Of a stretch of DNA of 38,788 nucleotides, positions 31,742 through 38,788 are shown piece after piece (within the stretch, counting starts at the first letter, position 1; every line of letters begins with the position of its first letter). The stretch spans positions 1 through 38,788 of the forward strand of contig JAFDVS010000039.1 of the NCBI GenBank assembly GCA_018268935.1. Reading direction: 5' to 3'. A program made the translations under genes and the position numbers. This DNA is from Acidobacteriota bacterium. Lineage in GTDB: Bacteria > Acidobacteriota > Terriglobia > Bryobacterales > Bryobacteraceae. Below the pieces are notes generated by a model. It did not search any database. It was not told the origin of the DNA and was given only the letters and a program-made list of their open reading frames with translations.

Positions 31742-34633
31742 TCAGCGTTCGGCAAGCGCTGCGCGTACCACGGGATAGCGCTGCACGGGCTGCAATGTTT
31801 GCCGGGCTTCTCTTTCCATTGTTCCGGCGTCCCGCTGTAGCGCCCGCAAGCATCGCGCATAAGCCAGTTGGTTCAGTGCCCGATCCACGGGGAAGTACTC
31901 CACGTTGCGCAGTTTCTCAAAGGCTGCTTGCAGCAATGGTTCCGCTTCCGCCGCATTACCCTGCAACAAAAGCAACCGGCCCAAGTGGTGCCGGACGACG
32001 GGAAAAATGCGGCGCGTCATCCGATTCTTCTCCTCGCGCGCCAACACATCGCGCAGTATGCCTTCGGCTTCCCCTGATTGCCCGCGATCGATCTGGCATG
32101 CGGCCAGCAACGTGCGGGCCTCATCGCGTTGCGTCTTCATCACCGTCGCCGTGGCGTCCTGGTTTTCCTGTACCGCCTCGTGCAAATGGGGTTCGATCTG
32201 CGCACACTGCCCCATGATCCGTGCCGCCGATGCCCATTGAATCAGATAACCGAGCGTGGTTTCGTCCCGCAGATTCGACTTCGCTTTGCGCAGCCGGAAG
32301 CCTTCGCCATAGCGCTTGGCGGCCTCTTCAAAATCACCCTGATCGGCCTTTGCCCGCGCCACGCAGATGTTTGCCGAAACGAACCGGTTGTCTTCCTTGC
32401 CAACCGTGGCCAACACCATAGCCAGGCTCTCTTGGGCCACATTGGCCTCTTCCGCGTGCAGACCGCCGTAGTGCAAACAGGACGAGAACGTGATGAGCGA
32501 CTGCGCCAGCACGGGATGATTCCCGCCATACACCTTCCGGAAGATCGCGATGGACTGCCGGTGTGCGTCCGCGGCTTCATCGAACTTTCCCGCAATCTCC
32601 AGTGCTGCCCCCAATCCGTTCAGATTTGCCGCAATGTCCTTGTGCTCCGGCCCATACAATTTGCGGCCGATCGCAATGGCTTTGCGAAATGACACTGCCG
32701 ATTCCTCTCCCTTTCGCAAATAAAACTGAGTCAGGCCGATGCGATTGTAGGCAGACATGGTGGCCTCACTGATCTCTCCATTCCGGCGCAAACCGAGACG
32801 CAATGCTTCCTGCGCATAGGGCAACGCTTCTTCGTATTTCCTTTGATTGACCAGCGCCCGCGCGAGATTGCCGAGGTTCCAAACCACCTCGTCGTGGTCG
32901 TCACCAGATACGCGCCGGCGGAGAGTCAGTGCTTCCCGCAACACCTTCTCCGCCTCCGCCGATTCATTCATCAAATAGAGCAGCGGCCCGTAACTGCGCA
33001 GATAGCTGGCGCGGCGGTCTTCATCTTTCTTCGCCACGCGGCCGAGCAGCGCAAAGGCCTGCTGCATCTCTTCTTTCGCTGCCTTGTACTGCCCGCCCTC
33101 GCGCAGCAGGTAACTCCGCTGGGAGAGCAGATCCGCCATCTCCACTGATTCCTGACGTCCTGCTTTCTTTGCCTGTTCGATGGCCCGCGCGTTGAGCGCG
33201 ATCGAATCCTTTACCAACCCCAGTGACAGATACACTTCGGCGATGGTGTTCATCAACGTCGCTTGCACGTCCGGCTGATTATGGAGATCCTTGTCCAGCC
33301 GCGAAACACCCTGATCCAGGATTTCGCGCGCGGTCACCTGCTTGCCTCTCGCCTCCGATGGACTCGCCAGCTCAAACGATTTCACCAGGAACTTCGAAAC
33401 CTGCTCCGCCTTCATTCGCTCGCGATTCGCCGTGTTCCGTTCACGCACCACCGTCCACACAAAGCCCGCCAGCAAAACCAGAAACACCGCCGCCGCGCCT
33501 ACACCCACACGGTTCCGCCGCATGAACTTCGCCGTGAGGTACAGCACCCCTTCCTGGCGGGCTTGAACGGGATAACCGTCCAAGTAGCGCTGAATATCCT
33601 CCGCCAGGGCAGCCGCCGATACGTACCGCCGCGCGGGCTCCTTGCGCAAAGCCATCAGAGCAATATTGTCGAGATCCCCGGCCAACACCCGATTGCCACC
33701 GCGAATGCTGGGCGCCACGGGCTGTTGCGTTGTGATGACGCGCTCCACATCCAGCGCCGTGCGTGAAGGAAACTCCAGCGGCGGCTTTCCCGTCAGCAGT
33801 TCATACAACAGCGCCCCCAGCGAATACACATCGCTTGCCGTCGAGATAGCCTCGCCGCGCACCTGCTCCGGACTCGCATACTCCGGTGTCAGCAGCCGCT
33901 CGAACGACTGCGTCGCCGTGGAAGCGATCGGATCGTCCGCCAGCAGTTTGGCAATGCCGAAATCCACCAGCTTTGCCACGCCCTCGCTGCTCACCAATAC
34001 ATTCCCCGGCTTGATATCGCGATGCACAATCAGATTCTGATGCGCATACTGCACCGCCCCGCAGATCTGCTGGAACAGCGCCAGCCGCGCTCTCAGGCTC
34101 AACTGCTTCTCCCGGCAATATTCCAGCAGCGGCTTGCCGTCGACATACTCCATGACGACATAGGGCTGCCCCGACTCACTGGCGCCACCATCCAGCAGCC
34201 GCGCGATATGCGTGTGCTCCAGTTTCGCCAGAATCTGCCGCTCGGCGCGGAACCGCCGGAGCGATTCTTCGCCGCCCAGCCCGGCCCGCACCAGCTTGAT
34301 CGCCACCTGCTTGTGATAGGTATCATCGGCCCGTTCGGCCAGGTACACTGCGCCCATGCCCCCACGGCCTAACGGACGCAGAACACGATAGGAACCGATC
34401 CGTTCCCCTTCGGCTGCCTCTTTCACTCCCACCACCGTCGCCGCAGCCCGTCCCACTTCTGCCTGCAACAGCGAATCAGCCTCGCCGCTCGCCCCCAGCA
34501 ACGACAGCACTTCCTGCCGCAACCCTTCGTCGCCGGCACATTCGGCAGTGACGTACGCCTCCCACCGTTCCGGCTCAATGGCCGAGGCGGCATGGTACAA
34601 CTCCTCAATCCGGCGCCAGCGTTGAGGGTCCAT
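31742..34633 (-). CDS. Ser/Thr protein kinase with TPR repeats
   Basis: A 963-residue protein of the type paired with TIGR02999 sigma factors. The N-terminus is MDPQRWRRIEELYHAASAIE, typical of these kinases. Kinase marks: GRGGMG at 89-94, Lys113 in VAIKLV, HRDIKPGN at 204-211, DFG at 224-226, TPEYASPEQ. A single membrane helix is at about 376-396, and the rest (about 440-930) is TPR repeats such as NLGNLARALVNQRKYEEALPYAQEALRLG and NLNGLGAALEIAGKFDEAADAHRQSIAIF. It is probably a sensor kinase with a periplasmic TPR domain. ATG 34633 lacks a clear ribosome site; longer in-frame starts exist but the family consensus begins here. Confidence 0.85.
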   Translation of the reverse strand: MDPQRWRRIEELYHAASAIEPERWEAYVTAECAGDEGLRQEVLSLLGASGEADSLLQAEVGRAAATVVGVKEAAEGERIGSYRVLRPLGRGGMGAVYLAERADDTYHKQVAIKLVRAGLGGEESLRRFRAERQILAKLEHTHIARLLDGGASESGQPYVVMEYVDGKPLLEYCREKQLSLRARLALFQQICGAVQYAHQNLIVHRDIKPGNVLVSSEGVAKLVDFGIAKLLADDPIASTATQSFERLLTPEYASPEQVRGEAISTASDVYSLGALLYELLTGKPPLEFPSRTALDVERVITTQQPVAPSIRGGNRVLAGDLDNIALMALRKEPARRYVSAAALAEDIQRYLDGYPVQARQEGVLYLTAKFMRRNRVGVGAAAVFLVLLAGFVWTVVRERNTANRERMKAEQVSKFLVKSFELASPSEARGKQVTAREILDQGVSRLDKDLHNQPDVQATLMNTIAEVYLSLGLVKDSIALNARAIEQAKKAGRQESVEMADLLSQRSYLLREGGQYKAAKEEMQQAFALLGRVAKKDEDRRASYLRSYGPLLYLMNESAEAEKVLREALTLRRRVSGDDHDEVVWNLGNLARALVNQRKYEEALPYAQEALRLGLRRNGEISEATMSAYNRIGLTQFYLRKGEESAVSFRKAIAIGRKLYGPEHKDIAANLNGLGAALEIAGKFDEAADAHRQSIAIFRKVYGGNHPVLAQSLITFSSCLHYGGLHAEEANVAQESLAMVLATVGKEDNRFVSANICVARAKADQGDFEEAAKRYGEGFRLRKAKSNLRDETTLGYLIQWASAARIMGQCAQIEPHLHEAVQENQDATATVMKTQRDEARTLLAACQIDRGQSGEAEGILRDVLAREEKNRMTRRIFPVVRHHLGRLLLLQGNAAEAEPLLQAAFEKLRNVEYFPVDRALNQLAYARCLRALQRDAGTMEREARQTLQPVQRYPVVRAALAER

Positions 34634-34655
34634 GGAGCGTAGCGTAACAAGCCCG

Positions 34656-34698
34656 TTGACAAATTCTCCATACTGGTTCACTCTAGGCATAGAGTGAA
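34656..34698 (+). promoter_or_regulatory. promoter and palindromic operator of the PadR/ADOP unit
   Basis: TTGACA at 34656-34661 is a good -35. Downstream is a perfect inverted repeat with 9-base arms, TTCACTCTA (34677-34685) and TAGAGTGAA (34690-34698), 4 bases apart, ending 5 bases before the PadR ATG and covering the expected -10 zone. Probably the PadR's own operator. Confidence 0.6.
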
Positions 34699-34703
34699 AT
34701 AAG

Positions 34704-35045
34704 ATGCCTCCAGAAGACTCCCGTGACCTCTTCCCCGGCGCCATAGAGATGATGGTTCTGCAGACCCTCCGCCAGGGCCCGCTCCACGGTTATGCCCTTG
34801 TCCAGCAGATTCAGCGCAATTCCAACGATCTGCTGCAGATCGAAGAAGGGTCGCTCTATCCCGCACTCCAGCGCATGTTGAAGGCCGGATGGCTGTCCGC
34901 CGAATGGGGACTCTCCTCCAGCAACCGTAAGGTCCGCATCTACAAAATCACGCCCGCCGGCCGCAAGCAACTCATTAAAGAGGTATCTCGCTTTGAGCGT
35001 ATGTTGTCCGGAATCTCTCGCGTCATGAAAGCGGTGGAATCATGA
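34704..35045 (+). CDS. PadR-family transcriptional regulator
   Basis: A 113-residue PadR regulator: DLFPGAIEMMVLQTLRQGPLHGYALVQQIQ, then LQIEEGSLYPALQRMLKAGWLSAEWG as recognition helix and wing, RKVRIYKITPAGRKQL, and a C-terminal coiled helix. This is the acidobacterial subtype that sits directly before ADOP permeases. Its stop overlaps the permease remnant as ATGA. It is intact although its presumed partner is broken. It is divergent from the kinase-TPR gene with a palindrome between. Confidence 0.9.
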   Translation: MPPEDSRDLFPGAIEMMVLQTLRQGPLHGYALVQQIQRNSNDLLQIEEGSLYPALQRMLKAGWLSAEWGLSSSNRKVRIYKITPAGRKQLIKEVSRFERMLSGISRVMKAVES

Positions 35046-35565
35046 AGGCACTCCTCGAATGGTGGCGCAACCGCCGCGCCGCTGACTCGTTGCACGAAGA
35101 AATCGAAGCGCACATCGAAGAGAAAGTGGAAGCGCTCATCGAAGCAGGTATGACCGAAGTCGACGCCCGGGCCAAGGCGCGCCGCGATTTCGGCAACACG
35201 CTGCACATCTCCGAAGAGAGCCGAGCCGTCTGGACATGGGCCCCTCTCGAAATCCTCCTCCAGGATCTCCGCCAAGCCAGCCGCACTCTGCTCCGCGAAC
35301 CCGCCCTGACCATCACCGCAACGCTAACCCTCGCCATCGCCATCGGCGCCGCGGTAACCGTCTTCACCGTCGTTTACCCCATTCTGTTGCGCCCGCTCCC
35401 TTATCCGAACTCGGAGCGGCTCTTCTGTACGGTGTCAAGCCCGGCGATAGGATCACCTTCCTGGCGATGCCCATCTTTCTAGCTGCCCTCGCCATCGGCG
35501 CCTCGCTGATCCCGGCATCGAAGGCCGCCCGCCTCGATCCGGTGCAGGTCCTCCGCGAAGACTAG
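35042..35565 (+). pseudogene. ADOP-type ABC permease with large internal deletion
   Basis: The first part (MKALLEWWRNRRAADSLHEEIEAH to ILLRPLPYPNSERL) is the N-terminus of an acidobacterial duplicated orphan permease: prefix domain with KARRDFGN, then the first membrane helix of the FtsX/MacB-like fold. After about 35425 the frame changes and the remaining sequence reads LLYGVKPGDRITFLAMPIF, then ASLIPASKAARLDPVQVLRED, the extreme C-terminus of the same family. Normal ADOPs are about 800-900 residues, so about 2 kb is missing and the join is out of frame. A read-through of the N-terminal frame would give a 146-residue stub. It is ATGA-coupled to PadR and its end overlaps the sigma-factor gene by 4 bases. 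Confidence 0.85.
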
Positions 35566-36116
35566 GAGTTCGTCAAATCCCGATACAGCCAGGCCCGCGC
35601 CAGCTTCAAATCGCGATGCACCGTGGCTTCACTGATTGCCAGCACTTCAGCCACCTCTTCGTAGGTCAAACCTCCGAAGTAGATCAGCTCAATGAGCCGC
35701 GCCTTGCGCTCATCCACTGCTTCCAGGCGCCGCAGCGAATCGTCAATCTCCAGAATCCGCGAACCAGAATCCGGCGTCACCAGCAGCGCGTGCTCAAACT
35801 CCACCCGCTGCATCTCTCCGCCTCGCTTCTGCCTGGCGCCGCCGCGGGCGTGATCAATGAGTATCGATCGCATCGCTCTCGCCGCAACTCCAAAAAAGTG
35901 CGCCCGGTTCTGGAAATTGCCTTCGCCACCCACCAGCTTTAGATACGCTTCATGCACCAGGGCCGTGGTCCGCAACGTATGCCCCGCATTCTCCGAAGAC
36001 ATGTATCGCTGCGCCATGTTCCGCAATTGGTCGTACACCAAAGGCATCAGCGCATTCAGAGCTTCCCGGTCCCCGCCCCTCAGCTTATCCAATAAGACAG
36101 TGACATCCTGGCCCAT
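35562..36116 (-). CDS. ECF sigma factor, TIGR02999 type
   Basis: A 184-residue sigma factor of the TIGR02999 acidobacterial/planctomycete group: DVTVLLDKLRGGDREAL, PLVYDQLRNMAQRYM, the hallmark HTLRTTALVHEAYLKL, FFGVAARAMRSILIDHAR, and region 4 with KARLIELIYFGGLTYEEVAEVLAISEATVHRDLKLARAWLY. ATG 36116 lies 11 bases after an AGGAG; GTG 36128 is too close to it. These factors usually stand directly upstream of a kinase-TPR gene; here the PadR/ADOP cassette separates them. Its stop overlaps the end of the ADOP remnant by 4 bases. Confidence 0.9.
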   Translation of the reverse strand: MGQDVTVLLDKLRGGDREALNALMPLVYDQLRNMAQRYMSSENAGHTLRTTALVHEAYLKLVGGEGNFQNRAHFFGVAARAMRSILIDHARGGARQKRGGEMQRVEFEHALLVTPDSGSRILEIDDSLRRLEAVDERKARLIELIYFGGLTYEEVAEVLAISEATVHRDLKLARAWLYRDLTNS

Positions 36117-36213
36117 CCCGCTTTCCACTCCTTCCGACGATCATAACAGTCCGGACAGCGAGGATTCTTTGCACCCCCAACATCCAAGTGAAGCATCCTT
36201 AACGTATTGCTAG

Positions 36214-36243
36214 TTGCAGGACAACCCATGGTTGTCCTATATT
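36214..36243 (+). promoter_or_regulatory. promoter with palindromic operator in the spacer
   Basis: TTGCAG (36214-36219), 18 bases, TATATT (36238-36243). The spacer is filled by a near-perfect palindrome: AGGACAACC (36218-36226), CAT, GGTTGTCCT (36230-36238). It drives the small secreted gene at 36304, about 55 bases of leader. The remaining gap 36117-36303 shows nothing else firm. Confidence 0.55.
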
Positions 36244-36303
36244 CAGTACTGTCAACTCCAGATTGGCTCTAGGCAGCCATAGAACTGTAGGGAGGATGCT
36301 CAA

Positions 36304-36609
36304 ATGAAGAAAGTTGCTACCTTTGCCCTGTTCGCCGTGTCCGCTTTCGCGGCCTCTTGGACGGGCTATATCTCCGACTCTGGCTGCGGCAAGAACCACG
36401 CCGACGGCTCTGAGAAATCGATGAAATGCGTCAACGCCTGCGTCAACAAGAAGGGCGCGGCTCCGGTCTTCGTCGTTGGCGACAACGTCTACAAGATCGA
36501 CGACTCCACCAAAGCCAAAGTGATGGAGCACCTCGGTCACAAAGTGACCATCGACGGCAAGCTCGCCGGGGACACCGTCTCGGTCGACAGCGTCAAGATG
36601 GCTCACTAG
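36304..36609 (+). CDS. small secreted Cys-containing protein (DUF5818-like)
   Basis: A 101-residue protein with signal peptide MKKVATFALFAVSAFA. The mature part reads WTGYISDSGCGKNHADGSE, CVNACVNKKGAAPVFVVGDNVYKI and GHKVTIDGKLAGDTVSVDSVK. Three to four Cys, the early GYISDSGC and the small OB-like beta layout recall the DUF5818 group common in acidobacteria. Function is unknown; a metal-binding or protective envelope role is possible. GGGAGG 9 bases before the ATG is strong. It is followed 25 bases later by the first hairpin and the tandem membrane genes. Confidence 0.65.
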   Translation: MKKVATFALFAVSAFAASWTGYISDSGCGKNHADGSEKSMKCVNACVNKKGAAPVFVVGDNVYKIDDSTKAKVMEHLGHKVTIDGKLAGDTVSVDSVKMAH

Positions 36610-36633
36610 TCCGAACACGGTTGCATTTTTCTT

Positions 36634-36670
36634 TCAGGCGCGAATCGTTTGCTCAGCGATTCGCGCCTGA
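36634..36670 (+). repeat. hairpin element, copy 1, just before the first membrane paralog
   Basis: A 14-bp perfect stem (36634-36647 with 36657-36670) and loop TTTGCTCAG. A T-rich tract precedes it and the GTG start at 36677 follows after 6 bases. It shares its loop, right arm and most of its left arm with copy 2 at 37665. No T tract follows, so it is not an intrinsic terminator for the plus strand. Confidence 0.6.
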
Positions 36671-36676
36671 CTGTTT

Positions 36677-37651
36677 GTGGAAGTCATTCTCGCCAACGTC
36701 CTTCTTCTCCTCAGCGCCCTGCCCACCCTCCTGCTCGTCGTGGAATCCACAGGCCGTAACCCGGAGGGTCCCGTCGGTTTTCACCTCGTCACGGCCCCCC
36801 TCGCCCTGCTTCAGGCAATTGCTCTCGGTATCGCCATCCATAGTGGCGCCTTCGACTTCATCCCCACCGGGCGCCTGCTCCTCTACATCTTTCTGCTGCC
36901 CTACTGGATCGGTTCCACTGCGCTCCCCTTTCTCATCTCGGATCGAGGCTTCACCGGATTGCTCTCAAAAATGGGAATGGTGCTGATCATCGCCGGATGC
37001 TTCGCCGCGGTCAATCGTCTGCCCGCCGTGCTGCCGGCCACCATCGTCCTCGGGCTTGCCGCCCTCGGAGGGATCGTCCTTGCCGCCGGGCTCATGAAGC
37101 AGAACTTCCAGAACTCCATCCGCGCTGGCGCCGCAAGCCGCGAACAAATGTCTGGTTTCGAGGAGCGCCAGTCCCAGTTCCAAGCCGAACAATGGGCGAA
37201 GCTCCCCCAGCATCCGGAATTATGGCAGTTGCTCTCATTCACCCGAGCCATCAATAAGGACTTGAAGCAGCAATGCCTGGCGAAGATTGCCGCAATGCCC
37301 GACCTGGAACAACAGATACAGGCCATGCTCGACAGCAACTCCGGGCAACATGCACTGGCCTACCTCATGGACGATTACCCGCTTCGCTTTGCCCCCCTTG
37401 CCCCGGTATATGCCGAGTTCCTTGAACGCGAACGGAAACGTTGGATTCCGCACCTCCGCAACAACCCGCAGGCGGGCGCCTGGAGTGGCACGCTCCATCG
37501 CCATTTCGAAGTCGCGGGTCGCATCATCGAAGAGGGCGGCGATCTGAGTGCTCCTCTCCAGCGCTGGGTGCAACTCCTGGAGCGCACGGATGGCATGCAA
37601 CCACTCAGCCGCCGCGTGCACGAGATTCTGCGCGCTATGGAAAAGGTATAG
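36677..37651 (+). CDS. membrane protein, tandem paralog 1, unknown function
   Basis: A 324-residue protein with five membrane helices in residues 1-140 (VILANVLLLLSALPTLLLVV, APLALLQAIALGIAIHSG, LLLYIFLLPYWIG, GMVLIIAGCFAAV and TIVLGLAALGGIVLAAGL) and a soluble C-terminal domain of about 180 residues. Conserved blocks shared with the next gene include EGPVGFH, FDFIPTGR, QAEQWAKLP, RFAPLAPVYAEFL and RHFEVAGRI. No known family is recognised; the C-terminal domain looks helical. GTG 36677 follows the hairpin directly and no Shine-Dalgarno is seen. It lies 67 bases after the small secreted gene. Confidence 0.65.
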   Translation: MEVILANVLLLLSALPTLLLVVESTGRNPEGPVGFHLVTAPLALLQAIALGIAIHSGAFDFIPTGRLLLYIFLLPYWIGSTALPFLISDRGFTGLLSKMGMVLIIAGCFAAVNRLPAVLPATIVLGLAALGGIVLAAGLMKQNFQNSIRAGAASREQMSGFEERQSQFQAEQWAKLPQHPELWQLLSFTRAINKDLKQQCLAKIAAMPDLEQQIQAMLDSNSGQHALAYLMDDYPLRFAPLAPVYAEFLERERKRWIPHLRNNPQAGAWSGTLHRHFEVAGRIIEEGGDLSAPLQRWVQLLERTDGMQPLSRRVHEILRAMEKV

Positions 37652-37664
37652 TTTTTTTCGCGGC

Positions 37665-37691
37665 CGCGAATCGTTTGCTCAGCGATTCGCG
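37665..37691 (+). repeat. hairpin element, copy 2, before the second membrane paralog
   Basis: A 9-bp stem (37665-37673 with 37683-37691) and the same loop TTTGCTCAG as copy 1. A T tract (37652-37658) precedes and GTG 37703 follows 11 bases later. The left arm outside the 9 bp has changed, while the right arm is kept. Confidence 0.6.
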
Positions 37692-37702
37692 CCTGTCAGT
37701 TT

Positions 37703-38698
37703 GTGGAAGCAAATCAGAAACCAATCGACAGCCTCATCCTTCTTGCCAATGTCCTCCTCGCGCTGAGCGCTCTGCCCACCATCCTGCTCGCCCTGGAAAC
37801 CAGGCGCGGAGGCCCTGAAGGCCCCGTCGGCTTCCACATGATCACCGCTCCACTCGCCCTTCTGCAGGTGATCGCGCTCGCCATCGCCATCCATCGTGGC
37901 GTCTTCGATTTCATCCCCACCGGACGCCCCTTATCCTATGGGCTGCTGGTTCCCTATTTCATCGGCATGACCATTCTTCCGTTCTTCGCCCTGGAGCGTG
38001 ACTTCACCGGGCCACTCTCCAAACTTGGTATGGTCCTGGTCGTTGCCGCCTGTTTCGCCTCCGTCAATCGTCTGCCCGGCATGATGCTCAGCAGCGCGGT
38101 GCTCTCCCTCGCTTGCCTCGGCGGCATTACCATGGTCGCTGCCGAATGCAAGCAATACTTCGTGAACGCCGCCGCCACCGTGACAGCCGACCGCGACCGC
38201 ATCTCCGCCTTCGAGGAATCCCAATCCAAGTGGCAGGCCGAAGAGTGGGCGAAGCTCCCCGAAAACCCCGCTCTCTGGCAACTCATCCAGTTCACCCACC
38301 CCTTCAACAAGGAAGTGAAGCAGCAGTGTCTGACCAAGATCGCTGCCCTCCCCAACCTGGAACAGGAGATCGTCAAACTCCTCGGCACCGGTTGGGCCGA
38401 GCATGCCCTCCCCTATCTGGTGGATCACTACACCGGGCGCTTCGCCCCCTTCGCCCCCGCCTACGCCGAGTTCCTCAACAAACAGTTCGATCACTGGGAG
38501 CCCCAACTCAGTAACAACCCCCACGCCGGCAACTGGGCTGTCAACCTCTACCGCCACTTCGACGTCGCCGAACGCATCGTCAAAGACGGCGGCGATCTCC
38601 GCGCCCCGCTGCAGCGCTGGCTCAGGCTCTTTGAACACGCCCAGGGACTTGGCATGCTGAAACAGCGGGTGAAGATGCTCCTCAGGGTGGGAGCCTGA
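37703..38698 (+). CDS. membrane protein, tandem paralog 2, unknown function
   Basis: A 331-residue paralog of the preceding gene, by eye about half identical over the full length. Same plan: five helices in residues 1-145 (LILLANVLLALSALPTILLAL first), then a soluble helical domain with QAEEWAKLPENPALWQL, RFAPFAPAYAEFLNKQF, RHFDVAERIVKDGGDLRAPLQRW. It has a short extra N-terminus (MEANQKPID, starting GTG). The start is conserved relative to the hairpin in both copies. The two genes arose by tandem duplication of a unit that included the leader. Function unknown. Confidence 0.65.
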   Translation: MEANQKPIDSLILLANVLLALSALPTILLALETRRGGPEGPVGFHMITAPLALLQVIALAIAIHRGVFDFIPTGRPLSYGLLVPYFIGMTILPFFALERDFTGPLSKLGMVLVVAACFASVNRLPGMMLSSAVLSLACLGGITMVAAECKQYFVNAAATVTADRDRISAFEESQSKWQAEEWAKLPENPALWQLIQFTHPFNKEVKQQCLTKIAALPNLEQEIVKLLGTGWAEHALPYLVDHYTGRFAPFAPAYAEFLNKQFDHWEPQLSNNPHAGNWAVNLYRHFDVAERIVKDGGDLRAPLQRWLRLFEHAQGLGMLKQRVKMLLRVGA

Positions 38699-38730
38699 AT
38701 CAGGCAATCTGCCGGCACGCAAGATAGCTC

Positions 38731-38760
38731 TTGATAAATGCGTGCGCACGCATATATAAT
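38731..38760 (+). promoter_or_regulatory. sigma70 promoter with 16-bp palindrome between -35 and -10
   Basis: TTGATA (38731-38736), 18 bases, TATAAT (38755-38760). A perfect palindrome, ATGCGTGC/GCACGCAT (38738-38753), fills the spacer. This is the layout of TetR- or AcrR-type autoregulated promoters. Confidence 0.65.
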
Positions 38761-38766
38761 ATGGAT

Positions 38767-38788
38767 ATGGTGCGTCCTGAAAGACGCG
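38767..38788 (+). CDS. start of a gene cut by the window end, possible TetR-type regulator
   Basis: ATG at 38767 lies 6 bases after the TATAAT, so the transcript may begin at the codon itself; ATG 38761 is the alternative. Only MVRPERR can be read. A TetR-like product is guessed from the palindromic promoter alone. Confidence 0.3.

Noticed and set aside
36634..36670. Hairpin as intrinsic terminator
   Set aside because: The T tract lies before, not after, the stem on the plus strand, and the minus-strand reading is followed by A residues.
1..38788. tRNA, rRNA, CRISPR array, insertion sequence or replication origin
   Set aside because: No cloverleaf-like sequence, regularly spaced direct repeats, transposase or DnaA-box cluster was seen; gaps between genes are short.

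Overview
The window looks like chromosomal DNA from a soil-type Acidobacteriota bacterium, most likely the Solibacter/Bryobacter group. The assignment is an inference from gene families, not from a marker gene. The pointers are: a PadR regulator coupled to the remains of an 'acidobacterial duplicated orphan permease' (ADOP); a second PadR coupled to a membrane protein; a TIGR02999-type ECF sigma factor with a Ser/Thr kinase-TPR protein; a very large TonB-dependent receptor with a carboxypeptidase-regulatory-like N-terminus; many secreted TPR, beta-helix and cupin proteins; a PEP-CTERM-like tail; and GC-rich coding sequence. No rRNA, tRNA, CRISPR array, insertion sequence or phage gene was seen.

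Layout. 1-6.2 kb: a 5'-incomplete DUF2961/GH172-like protein; a leftward run of four genes (small secreted protein, Nudix hydrolase, beta-helix protein, secreted RraA-like protein); a divergent neutral-ceramidase-like protein; then a decayed ParD/ParE-like toxin-antitoxin remnant. 6.2-9.2 kb: a radical SAM enzyme of the tetraether-lipid-synthase (Tes) type with its own intrinsic terminator, and a PEP-CTERM-like secreted protein. 9.4-14 kb: a rightward group with a membrane TPR protein, queG, a secreted TPR protein and an alpha/beta hydrolase. 14-18 kb, leftward: a PL6-type polysaccharide lyase overlapping a beta-propeller/PHP-domain protein. 18-21.4 kb: a cysteine-synthase-like PLP enzyme, a cupin protein, a small unknown, a TlpA-like thioredoxin and a PadR/membrane-protein pair. 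21.5-26.2 kb, rightward: an M20 peptidase, an ECF sigma factor overlapping a Ser/Thr kinase with a multi-pass membrane C-terminus, and a lipoprotein. 26.2-36.1 kb, leftward: an ECF sigma factor, a kinase-TPR protein, a TonB receptor, tdh and kbl, interrupted by an opposite-strand PadR/broken-ADOP cassette. 36.3 kb to the end, rightward: a small secreted protein, two tandem paralogous membrane proteins that each start just after the same hairpin, and the first codons of a gene behind a palindrome-containing promoter.

How it fits together. Translational coupling is common: GTGA/ATGA overlaps or 1-14 nt overlaps join Nudix to its upstream gene, queG, the PHP protein, the kinase, the PadR partners and ADOP. 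Themes are scavenging and carbohydrate breakdown (GH172, PL6, beta-helix, ceramidase, M20, TonB receptor), signalling (two sigma/kinase pairs, two PadR units) and membrane chemistry (Tes-like enzyme). Threonine catabolism is complete to glycine plus acetyl-CoA (tdh-kbl).

The most notable items are the Tes-like enzyme, the tandem membrane-protein unit with duplicated hairpins, the ADOP with a large internal deletion sitting inside a sigma/kinase locus, palindromes lying between -35 and -10 boxes, and several genes whose start codon lies only a few bases after a -10-like box.
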